From the NCBI GenBank assembly GCA_004376205.1, contig SOKG01000126.1, forward strand, positions 1-6,855: a DNA stretch of 6,855 nt, written 5' to 3'. Made by a program: the position numbers and the translations under genes. This document shows positions 1 to 6,251 of the stretch, in pieces. Each line of letters begins with the position of its first letter. Within the stretch, counting starts at the first letter, position 1. The notes under the pieces were generated by a model. The model saw nothing but the letters and a program-made list of their open reading frames with translations. It did not search any database and was not told the DNA's origin. The stretch is from Dehalococcoidia bacterium. GTDB lineage: Bacteria; Chloroflexota; Dehalococcoidia; SZUA-161.

Positions 1-2
1 TC

Positions 3-53
3 GGGGATGCTGATTACCACCTCGAGCTAGTAGCGCGCGAGATGGGCCTTTAA
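3..53 (+). CDS. C-terminal end of a plus-strand gene (partial, unidentified)
   Basis: Reading the plus strand from base 3 gives sixteen codons, GDADYHLELVAREMGL, followed by TAA at 51-53. The peptide has the mixed charged and hydrophobic make-up of a real protein end, with a helix-like VAREMGL finish. The other two plus frames hit stops within 30 bases. One minus frame is also open across this stretch, so the assignment is not certain. If real, this gene converges on the MBL-fold gene with the two stop codons directly abutting (53/54). The fragment is too short to assign a family. Confidence 0.45.
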   Translation, partial: GDADYHLELVAREMGL

Positions 54-827
54 TTAGAGGCTTAGCCTCATCTCTTCGTAGCCCAGGGTTATGTTCGCCC
101 CTAGCTCCTTCGCTACCTGTTCCACTTCTTCCTTGATCTCGCCCTCAAACACGGGGCTGACGTGGATGATCACCACCGGCGGGAGAGAGCCCTTGGTTTT
201 GTTGAACCCGGCCAGCTCCTCCCCAAGAAGACGAGGGCTAAGGTGGCCAGCGGAGACAGCGTGCTTCTCCAGTCTATTGGGCAGGGTCACATCTATGATC
301 AGCAACTGTGGCGATATATATTCCCAGCAGGCAGCCAAACCCGGCCCGGCATCGCCGCTATAAAAGAAGCTCTTTCCCTCGCCAGAAGTAATCTGATAGC
401 CCACCGTAGGGACGGCATGCTTCACCGGAACCGCCAGCACTTTGTAACCACCTATATCCTCCACCTTGTGGGGCTCCAGTGGGCAGAATCTCAACGGAGG
501 GTTATCAGGGGTAGGTATCTCGGTGAATCTGGGATAGATAACACCGTTCAGTATGTTATTGGAGATGGCATCCAGTGTGCTGGCCTGGGAATAGACCCAG
601 ATAGTCTTCTGGAAATGGGAGATATTGAGTGCGATGGTAGCCACATCCCTGACGTGGTCGTAGTGGCAGTGGGTGAGCAGGATAGAGCTCACCTTCTCCT
701 GCTCTGAAAGGGAAAGGGTGGAGGTCAGTGCCCCAGCGTCCACTGCGAGGGTATCGTCGATGAGTAAGGACGTCAGCCTGGTAGTCGCCGACTCAATATT
801 GTGCGCTCCCAATACCCTTATCTCCAT
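54..827 (-). CDS. MBL-fold metallo-hydrolase, class II cyclic-nucleotide phosphodiesterase-like
   Basis: This 257-residue protein belongs to the metallo-beta-lactamase fold. The metal site is visible: THCHYDH at 52-58 (H53, H55, D57, H58), H137 in VKHAVP, D159 in YSGDAGP, H195 in SAGHLSP and H222 in IIHVSP. The opening LGAHNIES, the strand TSLLIDDTLAVDAGAL (20-34) and the HxHxDH block followed by a hydrophobic helix resemble class II 3',5'-cyclic-nucleotide phosphodiesterases and their RNase Z-like relatives more than beta-lactamases or glyoxalases. That placement is from memory of the family pattern, and the substrate is unknown. There is no signal peptide, so it is probably cytoplasmic. ATG at 827 is chosen because AAGGA lies 9 bases upstream. 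A TTG at 848 in the same frame lacks a ribosome binding site. It lies 30 bases after the queuosine transporter gene and is last in the row. Confidence 0.88.
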   Translation of the reverse strand: MEIRVLGAHNIESATTRLTSLLIDDTLAVDAGALTSTLSLSEQEKVSSILLTHCHYDHVRDVATIALNISHFQKTIWVYSQASTLDAISNNILNGVIYPRFTEIPTPDNPPLRFCPLEPHKVEDIGGYKVLAVPVKHAVPTVGYQITSGEGKSFFYSGDAGPGLAACWEYISPQLLIIDVTLPNRLEKHAVSAGHLSPRLLGEELAGFNKTKGSLPPVVIIHVSPVFEGEIKEEVEQVAKELGANITLGYEEMRLSL

Positions 828-857
828 TTCGCGATTTCCTTTCTCCAAAAGTTGATC

Positions 858-1559
858 TCAGCGGGTAACCAGCAGGGGATTGAAATCGGTGTCGTAGTCG
901 TAGGTATCGATGCCCTCTTTTCTCTTAAGGTAGTTTACCACAGCATAGGTGAACGGCGTAGCTACTACCTCATAGAGTGTTTTGGCCAGCCAGTGGGTAA
1001 TGATTATGCTGACAAGGATAACCCCGGGCAGCGTGCCGGCGAAGGCGCCGGCGATGAAAACCGGCGTTTCCAATCCGTGACCGACTATGGTGGAACCGAT
1101 AGTCCTGGTCCACAAGAAGCGCCCCTTGGTCCTGATTTTCATCTTGGCCAAGACGAAGGAATTGGCGAACTCGCCAACCAGGTAAGCAGCAAAGGAGGCC
1201 ACCAGAATCCGTGGCGTATGACCCAAAATGCGGTCGTAGGCACTTTGAACATCGGGCTCATGAGCCGGAATCTGCCCTGCCACCCAGAAAGCGATCACCG
1301 CGATCAGGTTGCAGAGAAAGCCCAGCCAGATCACACGGCGTGCCTGGCGATAGCCGTAGACCTCGGTGAGGATATCGCCGATGATATAGCTCAAGGGGAA
1401 GATGATAATTGCAGCGGGCAACGGTGCCGGGAATTCAAATCCGCCAAGCCTTAAAGGCCCGACGCCCAAGGTTATCAGCTTGACAACGATGATGTTCGCC
1501 GTGATAAGGCAGGTGATGAAAAGAGCGGCAACAACAACAAACCGCTGTGAGATGACCAT
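858..1559 (-). CDS. yhhQ: Queuosine precursor transporter (YhhQ/DUF165 family)
   Basis: This 233-residue integral membrane protein is of the YhhQ/DUF165 (VUT, ECF-like) family. Characterised members import queuosine precursors such as preQ0/preQ1 for tRNA modification. Hydrophobic segments lie near residues 8-30, 46-66, 77-97, 117-137, 154-175 and 177-210. Family hallmarks are GDILTEVYGY (61-70), ARRVIWLGF (73-81), GEFANSFVLAKMKI (129-142) followed by the RTIGSTIVG block (152-160), the ET pair in HGLETP, and YEVVATPFTY (196-205). The C-terminus KRKEGIDTYDYDTDFNP is also typical. Length is normal. The ATG lies only 6 bases after the corA-type stop and has no clear Shine-Dalgarno sequence, so translation is probably coupled to the upstream gene. 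No queuosine biosynthesis genes or preQ1 riboswitch are visible nearby, which suggests salvage, or genes elsewhere. Confidence 0.92.
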   Translation of the reverse strand: MVISQRFVVVAALFITCLITANIIVVKLITLGVGPLRLGGFEFPAPLPAAIIIFPLSYIIGDILTEVYGYRQARRVIWLGFLCNLIAVIAFWVAGQIPAHEPDVQSAYDRILGHTPRILVASFAAYLVGEFANSFVLAKMKIRTKGRFLWTRTIGSTIVGHGLETPVFIAGAFAGTLPGVILVSIIITHWLAKTLYEVVATPFTYAVVNYLKRKEGIDTYDYDTDFNPLLVTR

Positions 1560-1565
1560 CAGCTT

Positions 1566-2576
1566 CTAAATCCAGCGCCGGGAGCGGAAGAAAGCCAGCA
1601 TGCCGACGATGATGCAGACCATAACGATTACCATGATAGGAAACGAAAGCGAACTCTCAGCAAAAGGCAGTTTGATATTCATCCCATAGATGCTGGCAAC
1701 TAGCGTCAGGGGCAGCGTTATCGTTGCAATGATGGTCAGCACCCGCATAACCTCGTTAGTACGAAACGTGATCATCACATCGTTGGTATCGCTAAGACCC
1801 TCCACCACATCTCTGTAGTCATCGAGGGTGTCTCTAATCTTGCGCAAATGGTCCGCTATGTCGCCGAAGTAGATCTCGGGGTCCTCTTTGAACACCGGCC
1901 ACTCTTTCTGCTCGAGTGTCTCGACCGCCTCCGTCTGGGGCCTGATGATTCGCCGAAATGATATAATGTCGCGCCGCAGTACCGCTACAGCCGCGAGCGC
2001 TGCACGCGGATTCTCACCGAAGATACGCTCCTCCACCTCATCGATGTTCTCTCCGACCCTGTTTAGTATGGGGAAGCAATAGTTGACCAGCCTGTCGAGG
2101 ATGAGATATAGCAGAAAGCCAGAGCTCCGGCCCATGCTTTCCTCCCGTGCTTTCTCATTCGTTTCGCACGCTCTAAAGAGAGTCACCAGCGGCTTGAGGT
2201 CTCCCTGGTGCAGGGTGATCAGATAGTCTTCACCAATGAATATAGCAACTTGACTGGGCGTGGTTACGCGCGCTTCGGGATTGAACACGGGGAAATGAAA
2301 GATCATAAAAAAGTAGTCTTCGTATTCATCGATCTTTGGCAGCTGCATCTTGCTCCGGCAGTCGTCCAGGTCGAGGGGATGGAAGGGGTAATGCTCAGCC
2401 AGATACTCTGTCTCCATTTCCGTGGGTTGCTCGATATCGACCCAGGTCAGCTTTTGCCAGGCAATCGACTTGAGGCTGGGCTCTGTTCTGGTGATCGTGG
2501 GTTTAGCCACACCAGCATCACGTCTTCTCCTGATCGGTATAGGTGGCCTGGTTATCCGTCTTATCTTCATCGGCAA
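1566..2576 (-). CDS. corA: CorA-family divalent cation (Mg2+) transporter
   Basis: This is a CorA/MIT-superfamily channel of 336 residues, expected to form a pentamer that carries Mg2+ (or Co2+/Ni2+) across the cytoplasmic membrane. The signature YGMN is at 297-300, at the end of the first transmembrane helix (about 279-297). The second helix runs about 311-329 and is followed by the basic tail RSRRWI. The cytoplasmic part carries the usual WVDIEQPTEME start (45-55), the LDLDDC segment (68-73), and long charged helices through about 250. After GMN the loop reads IKLPFAESS rather than the common FE-x-MPE form, but an acidic residue is kept. The N-terminus is unusually basic (RRITRPPIPIRRRR). 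TTG at 2576 has GGAG 8 bases upstream. The in-frame ATG at 2570 is 14 bases from it and is the alternative start. It follows trxB by 21 bases. Confidence 0.92.
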   Translation of the reverse strand: MPMKIRRITRPPIPIRRRRDAGVAKPTITRTEPSLKSIAWQKLTWVDIEQPTEMETEYLAEHYPFHPLDLDDCRSKMQLPKIDEYEDYFFMIFHFPVFNPEARVTTPSQVAIFIGEDYLITLHQGDLKPLVTLFRACETNEKAREESMGRSSGFLLYLILDRLVNYCFPILNRVGENIDEVEERIFGENPRAALAAVAVLRRDIISFRRIIRPQTEAVETLEQKEWPVFKEDPEIYFGDIADHLRKIRDTLDDYRDVVEGLSDTNDVMITFRTNEVMRVLTIIATITLPLTLVASIYGMNIKLPFAESSLSFPIMVIVMVCIIVGMLAFFRSRRWI

Positions 2577-2597
2577 AAGAACAACTCCAGTTGATTA

Positions 2598-3518
2598 TCA
2601 GGTGGAAGCAAGGAATCTTTCGGCGGAGATAGCAGCGGTAGCTCCGTCACCAACGGCGCTGGTGATCTGCCGCGCCGAGCCTGCACGGATATCTCCGGCT
2701 GCGAACACGCCTGGCACCCCCGTTTCCATCTGGTCATTGACCAGTATAAAGTCTTCTGGAGATAAGGCAAGCAGCCCTCCCAGATAGCCTGTGTTGGGAC
2801 GCAGGCCCACAGCTACAAAAACGCCGGAGACCTCTAATCTCGATTCCTCCTTAGTCTTCACATTTCGCAATCTCAGTTCCCTGACCTGGCTATCTCCTTC
2901 AATGGACTCAACTACCGTATCCCAGAGAAACTCTAGCTCAGGCTTTGCAAAGGCTCTTTCCTGAAGTATCTTGGCCGCCCTGAGCTGGTCGCGGCGATGG
3001 ATGACGATCACCTTTGATGCAAATCTAGTGAGAAAAAGAGCATCGTTCAGGGCAACATTTCCCCCTCCCACCACCGAGACCACTTGACCATTGAACAGGG
3101 CGCCGTCGCACGTAGCGCAATACGACACCCCCCTGCCCCTGAGCTCCTCCTCCCCAGGCACACCCAACTTGCTATGCTCAGAGCCACCGGCGATGATAAG
3201 CGCCTTAGCACGATACTGGCCCTCACTGGTGTTCACTATCTTTTCCTCTCCCCCAAGCTCAACCCCCTCCACATCGGCCATAGTTATCTCCAGGCCATAT
3301 TTCCTCGCCTGCTGCTCCATCAGAGAGCCTAGCTCGGCACCAGAGATGCCCTGGGGGAATCCGGGGTAGTTTTCCACGACCTCTGCATTCATCATCTGGC
3401 CCCCCGGGATAACCCTTTCAATCAGCAAGGTATGTAACCTCGACCTCGCAGCATGCAAGCCCGCGCTGAGCCCAGCAGGCCCACCGCCAACAATGATCAG
3501 CTGATAAGGATTATCCAC
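2598..3518 (-). CDS. trxB: Thioredoxin-disulfide reductase
   Basis: This 306-residue flavoenzyme passes electrons from NADPH through FAD and a redox disulfide to thioredoxin in the cytoplasm. Visible parts in order: FAD-binding GGGPAG (11-16), the IPGGQM segment (37-42), the redox-active CATC (C134, C137) in SYCATCDGA, the NADPH-domain glycine motif GGGNVALNDA (151-160), HRRDQLRA (174-181; the arginines favour NADPH), and the C-terminal FAD motif FAAGDIRAG (272-280). Length and domain order match low-molecular-weight TrxB. The start is GTG at 3518, with GGAG 7 bases upstream. An ATG overlapping it by one base (3520) is out of frame. trxA, its natural substrate, ends 136 bases upstream, so the complete couple is encoded together. 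Confidence 0.96.
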   Translation of the reverse strand: MDNPYQLIIVGGGPAGLSAGLHAARSRLHTLLIERVIPGGQMMNAEVVENYPGFPQGISGAELGSLMEQQARKYGLEITMADVEGVELGGEEKIVNTSEGQYRAKALIIAGGSEHSKLGVPGEEELRGRGVSYCATCDGALFNGQVVSVVGGGNVALNDALFLTRFASKVIVIHRRDQLRAAKILQERAFAKPELEFLWDTVVESIEGDSQVRELRLRNVKTKEESRLEVSGVFVAVGLRPNTGYLGGLLALSPEDFILVNDQMETGVPGVFAAGDIRAGSARQITSAVGDGATAAISAERFLAST

Positions 3519-3654
3519 ATTTCAACTCCAGGACAAACTCAACAGCTCACGCCGAAGACCCCTTCCATCACCCGCAGCGGACAGAGGAATGCCCGCTTGC
3601 TATGCCAGGGGATAATGCACCCCATCGGAGGTCAAGGACTAATCCTGCCTCCCA
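3519..3654 (-). other. trxA-trxB spacer with a 28-codon ORF
   Basis: This 136-base gap is the only sizeable spacer inside the row. On the minus strand an ATG (3623-3621) opens a 28-codon frame beginning MGCIIPWHSKRAFLC and ending in TGA just before the trxB ribosome binding site. It lacks a good ribosome binding site and matches nothing I recognise. GGGG...CCCC (3608-3623) could form a small hairpin, but no T-run follows, so it is not a convincing terminator. No good promoter pair is visible. Confidence 0.3.
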
Positions 3655-3981
3655 TTAGGTCAGGGCAGTGTCCAGGTGCTTTTTCAGCTCTGCCTTGGAC
3701 CTGAGCCCCACGATCTGCGTCATCGGCTTGCCGTCTTTAAACAGCAGCAGGGTGGGAATGCTACGAATGCCGTATTCTGTTGCCACCCTGGTGTTCTCAT
3801 CAACATTAACCTTGACAAATCCTACCCGGCCTTCATACTCTGCGGCTAACTCGCCTACCACAGGAGCGATGGCGCGACACGGGGCACACCAGGGGGCCCA
3901 AAAGTCGACCAAAAATGGCATCTTAGCCTCGAGGACAACTTCGTTGAAGCTCTTGTCATCCACACTAAGCGGCTCAGCCAT
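3655..3981 (-). CDS. trxA: Thioredoxin
   Basis: This is a single-domain thioredoxin of 108 residues, a cytoplasmic dithiol-disulfide exchanger reduced by TrxB. The active site is FWAPWCAPCR with C32 and C35, and the cis-proline P76 is in SIPTLLLF. The buried acid in LVDFW (D26) and the conserved KVNVDEN strand (57-63) are present. The active-site dipeptide is Ala-Pro rather than the common Gly-Pro, a variant found in some bacterial thioredoxins that can shift redox potential slightly. ATG at 3981 is chosen over GTG at 3993 because GGAGG lies 5 bases before the ATG. The gene follows plsX by 30 bases, so cotranscription is likely. Confidence 0.96.
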   Translation of the reverse strand: MAEPLSVDDKSFNEVVLEAKMPFLVDFWAPWCAPCRAIAPVVGELAAEYEGRVGFVKVNVDENTRVATEYGIRSIPTLLLFKDGKPMTQIVGLRSKAELKKHLDTALT

Positions 3982-3986
3982 AGATA

Positions 3987-3991
3987 CCTCC
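3987..3991 (-). promoter_or_regulatory. Ribosome binding site deciding the trxA start
   Basis: The minus strand reads GGAGGTATCTATG, an excellent Shine-Dalgarno sequence 5 bases before the ATG. It overlaps the upstream in-frame GTG (3993-3991), so the GTG cannot use it and the shorter product is favoured. Confidence 0.8.
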
Positions 3992-4011
3992 ACAGCAGCT
4001 TTATTGGCAAG

Positions 4012-5013
4012 CTAGCCCTTGAATGCCTCGGATACTTCCTGCGACACCTCTCGCTTCGCACTAATGATTGCGTTCCTTATCGCGTCGGCATCGCTGCGAC
4101 CGTGGGCCACGATGACATTGCCCTTGACGCCAAATAGAAGAGCGCCGCCGTACTGTCTATAATCCAAGGTGCTGATAACTGATTTGAAGGTGGGCTCAAC
4201 AAGATCAGCAGCCTCCTTAAGTTTTGGGTTCTCAGCCACCGCCTTCCTCAGAGAGTCGAGAAGCATTTCGCCAAGGCCTTCGCCCAACTTGAGCAGCACA
4301 TTGCCAGTAAAGCCATCGGTCACGATCACATCAGCCCGCCCACTGGCGATATCCCTGCCCTCCACATTGCCGATGAAGTTGAGCTTGGATTTCCTTAGCA
4401 TCCTGTGGGCCTTCTGAACCAGCTGACTGCCCTTTGTATCCTCTTCACCACTTGAGAGCAGACCGATTCGAGGGCTGTCCATGCCAAAGATCATCCGCAT
4501 ATAGATAGTACCCATTTTGGCGAACTGAGCCAACAACATAGGCTTGCAATCAGAGCTTGCCCCCAGGTCCAGACAGAGCAGCGGTCCCGAGGGGAAAGGG
4601 AAAACAGCGCCCAAGGCAGGTCGGTGGATTCCTTTCGTTCTACCCAGGATCAGGCTAGCCGCGGTCATCACCGCCCCAGTATTGCCCGCAGAGACAAACG
4701 CTGCCACCTCCCCACCCTTAAGCAGATGCACCCCAACTACAATGGATGAGTCCCTCTTTTCCTTAACCGCCGATACCGGACGTTCCTCCATGGTTATCAC
4801 CTGGCTGGCGTGGACAACGCTTACCCCACAGCCAGCAGGGTTATGCTTGTTCAATTCCTCTTGCACCACGCTCTCTTGCCCCACCAACACAACATCCAAA
4901 TCGCTATCATCGGCCGCCGCTATCGCCCCTTTTATTATCTCCTCGGGGGCGTGATCACCACCCATGGCATCCAAAGCGATCCTAATTTTCTTAGACGCTT
5001 TTTGCTTGGGCAC
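4012..5013 (-). CDS. plsX: Phosphate acyltransferase PlsX
   Basis: PlsX converts acyl-ACP and phosphate to acyl-phosphate, which PlsY then uses to acylate glycerol-3-phosphate, the entry to bacterial phospholipid synthesis; it is a peripheral membrane enzyme. From GTG at 5013 the protein is 333 residues, the usual length. Motifs: ALDAMGGDHAPEE (13-25), AFVSAGNTGA (105-114), LDLGASSDCKP (148-158; commonly LDVGANxDCKP), FIGNVEGRDI (213-222), VTDGFTGNVLLK (231-242), and the RQYGGALLFGVKG segment (286-298). The frame stays open to an upstream start at 5121, but that would put 131 bases inside the activase gene and add residues unlike PlsX. GTG at 5013 has GGGAGGGAG 6 bases upstream and leaves a 23-base overlap with the activase, which suggests translational coupling. 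The usual neighbours rpmF, fabH and fabD are not in this window. Confidence 0.95.
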   Translation of the reverse strand: MPKQKASKKIRIALDAMGGDHAPEEIIKGAIAAADDSDLDVVLVGQESVVQEELNKHNPAGCGVSVVHASQVITMEERPVSAVKEKRDSSIVVGVHLLKGGEVAAFVSAGNTGAVMTAASLILGRTKGIHRPALGAVFPFPSGPLLCLDLGASSDCKPMLLAQFAKMGTIYMRMIFGMDSPRIGLLSSGEEDTKGSQLVQKAHRMLRKSKLNFIGNVEGRDIASGRADVIVTDGFTGNVLLKLGEGLGEMLLDSLRKAVAENPKLKEAADLVEPTFKSVISTLDYRQYGGALLFGVKGNVIVAHGRSDADAIRNAIISAKREVSQEVSEAFKG

Positions 5014-5971
5014 TCTTCGCTCCCTCCCACAGGTCGCATCGCCCACCCCAGTGGGCGATGACCTCGCCGTTTTGCAGTATCCGGGCGATCTCACAGCCAT
5101 CGGGGCATACCCGGCATTCAAAGGATGAAGTGCAATAGCTCTCTTCGCTCGCCTCGAATCCAGCGAAGTCAGTCACCTTGCCGTTACGCATTATCTCTTC
5201 ATGCACCAGGAGCGCAGCCCCGATAGCCCCCATCGCCTCATGATAGAGCGGGACGAGGACCTCTGTGCTCAGGCTTTCTTCGAAGGCGCGGAGAATTGCT
5301 TTGTTGAAGGCTACTCCCCCCTGAAATACGATAGGAGGCAGCATCTCTTTTCCCGTGCCAACATCGTTCAGGTAATTGCGAACCAAAGCCAGACACAGGC
5401 CATAGGTTATGTCCTCTGTCTCATGTCCCATCTGCTGCTTATGGATCATATCGGACTCAGCGAACACAGTGCATCGCCCTTCGATGTGCACCGGAGCCTT
5501 GCTCTGAAGGGCTTGCCCCCCGAAGTCCTCGATCCTCATATTGAGCCGCGATGCTTGCTGATCGAGGAAGCTGCCGGTGCCAGCGGCACAAACCGTGTTC
5601 ATGGCGAAATCCACCACCACGCCATCGCCGACGATGATTAGCTTCGAATCCTGACCTCCGATCTCGATGATCGTGCGCACGTCGGGGACATAATGGAGAG
5701 TACCCACAGCCTGCGAGGTGATCTCATTCTTGACCATATCTGCGCCCAAAACAACCCCTGCCAGGTAGCGGGCGCTCCCTGTGGTACACACGCCCCGTAT
5801 CTCCCCTCGAGAAGGGAACTCCCCCTGAATCTCCTTGAGCCCTTGTTGGACTGCCGCGATCGGCTTACCTTGAGTGCGAAGATAGTTATAGGCGACGAGA
5901 TCGCCTTCTTCGGTCACCAGGGCAAACTTGGTAGTAACCGAGCCAACATCGACGCCGAGATACACATCCAT
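4991..5971 (-). CDS. Acyl-CoA dehydratase activase (BcrAD/BadFG ATPase, HgdC-like) with Cys-rich tail
   Basis: This 326-residue protein is of the ASKHA-fold activator family, related to the 2-hydroxyglutaryl-CoA dehydratase activator HgdC and the benzoyl-CoA reductase ATPase subunits. Such proteins are homodimers holding one [4Fe-4S] cluster at the interface; they use ATP to inject a low-potential electron into a partner enzyme. Visible: phosphate-binding DVGSVTTK (8-15), EIGGQDSK (103-110), the first cluster cysteine C128 in NTVCAAGTGSF, the second C167 in GRCTVFAESDM, and adenosine-site QGGVAFN (217-223). The typical short activator ends around residue 260. Here a further stretch carries C280, C286, C289, C293 and C312 (CX5CX2CX3CX18C), resembling a metal or Fe-S site. 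No dehydratase subunits are adjacent, so the target is unknown. ATG at 5971 has GGAG 4 bases upstream and AAGGA 12 bases upstream. Confidence 0.9.
   Translation of the reverse strand: MDVYLGVDVGSVTTKFALVTEEGDLVAYNYLRTQGKPIAAVQQGLKEIQGEFPSRGEIRGVCTTGSARYLAGVVLGADMVKNEITSQAVGTLHYVPDVRTIIEIGGQDSKLIIVGDGVVVDFAMNTVCAAGTGSFLDQQASRLNMRIEDFGGQALQSKAPVHIEGRCTVFAESDMIHKQQMGHETEDITYGLCLALVRNYLNDVGTGKEMLPPIVFQGGVAFNKAILRAFEESLSTEVLVPLYHEAMGAIGAALLVHEEIMRNGKVTDFAGFEASEESYCTSSFECRVCPDGCEIARILQNGEVIAHWGGRCDLWEGAKSAQAKSV
5020..5028 (-). promoter_or_regulatory. Ribosome binding site deciding the plsX GTG start
   Basis: The minus strand reads GGGAGGGAG followed after 6 bases by GTG at 5013-5011. This strong purine-rich signal lies inside the end of the activase gene and supports a short 23-base gene overlap over the longer in-frame start at 5121. 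Confidence 0.7.
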
Positions 5972-6004
5972 TTCGCTCCATCATCCTTCGAGCTGTCGCC
6001 CACC

Positions 6005-6163
6005 TCACTCAGGCACTATCGACAGCATCTTCTCTCTCCTGGCGTAATAGGCTCCTTTTCTGGCTTCATCCCCTGTTAATGTTAGCTTCCGGGATTCCAT
6101 CTCCAGCTCATCGTCCAGACACACGTTTACACAATTATAGTCACTCAGGGGCAAGCTGTCCAT
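6005..6163 (-). CDS. Small hypothetical protein, 52 residues
   Basis: An ATG at 6163 opens a 52-codon frame ending in TGA at 6007-6005. It is acidic at the front and strongly charged in the second half (DDELEME, then GDEARKGAYYARREKM) and has no hydrophobic span, so it would be soluble. Cysteines are C11 and C15 (CX3C). The second half, LTGDEARKGAYYARRE, recalls the tGn-C-rG-eYA-E pattern of DUF1667-type small proteins but lacks the cysteine; this is a weak resemblance, not an assignment. The ATG would lie about 17 bases after the predicted start of the 6187-6215 promoter. The purine run CAGAGG ends one base before the ATG, closer than ideal. GTG (6124) and ATG (6100) are later possible starts. 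The activase ATG follows its stop by 33 bases, so it would be the first gene of the operon. Confidence 0.5.
   Translation of the reverse strand: MDSLPLSDYNCVNVCLDDELEMESRKLTLTGDEARKGAYYARREKMLSIVPE
6134..6162 (-). promoter_or_regulatory. Second promoter-like sequence (P2) within the small ORF
   Basis: TGGACA (6162-6157), a 17-base spacer and TATAAT (6139-6134) form a near-consensus sigma70 match on the minus strand. It would start RNA near 6127 and leave a leader of about 155 bases before the activase ATG. It overlaps the first codons of the 52-codon ORF, so either the promoter or the full-length ORF could be fortuitous, or both could be used. Confidence 0.45.
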
Positions 6164-6186
6164 ACCTCTGGCTATTTTTTTGGACT

Positions 6187-6215
6187 AGTATAGATAGAAA
6201 CAACTAACGGGTCAA
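6187..6215 (-). promoter_or_regulatory. Sigma70-type promoter (P1) for the activase-plsX-trx row
   Basis: On the minus strand, -35 TTGACC (6215-6210) and -10 TATACT (6192-6187) are separated by exactly 17 bases. Each hexamer has one mismatch to consensus. The AT-rich spacer and the position 36 to 64 bases after the yraN stop, ahead of the small ORF and the activase, fit the main promoter of the downstream row. Transcription would begin near 6180. Confidence 0.72.
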
Positions 6216-6251
6216 GCATTTCGCCAATTAACACCCTTGCTGACAGGCCGC

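Noticed and set aside
162..707. Plus-strand open frame of 181 codons opposite the MBL-fold gene
   Set aside because: It mirrors a confidently identified gene and its product has no recognisable motif; treated as a shadow frame.
801..1454. Plus-strand open frame of 217 codons opposite the queuosine transporter gene
   Set aside because: It is antisense to a gene with clear family motifs, has a low-complexity hydrophilic product (runs such as GQRAGEGAGDENRR) and no recognisable domain.
5014..5121. Upstream in-frame extension of plsX to a start at 5121
   Set aside because: It would lie wholly within the activase gene, its residues do not match the PlsX N-terminus, and the GTG at 5013 has a strong ribosome binding site.
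5972..6127. Leader before the activase as a riboswitch or structured RNA
   Set aside because: No recognisable riboswitch core or strong long-stem pairing was seen, and most of the stretch reads as an open frame instead.
6174..6181. T-run on the plus strand as a terminator tail
   Set aside because: No hairpin precedes it and no plus-strand gene leads into it; on the minus strand it is simply the A-rich leader after promoter P1.
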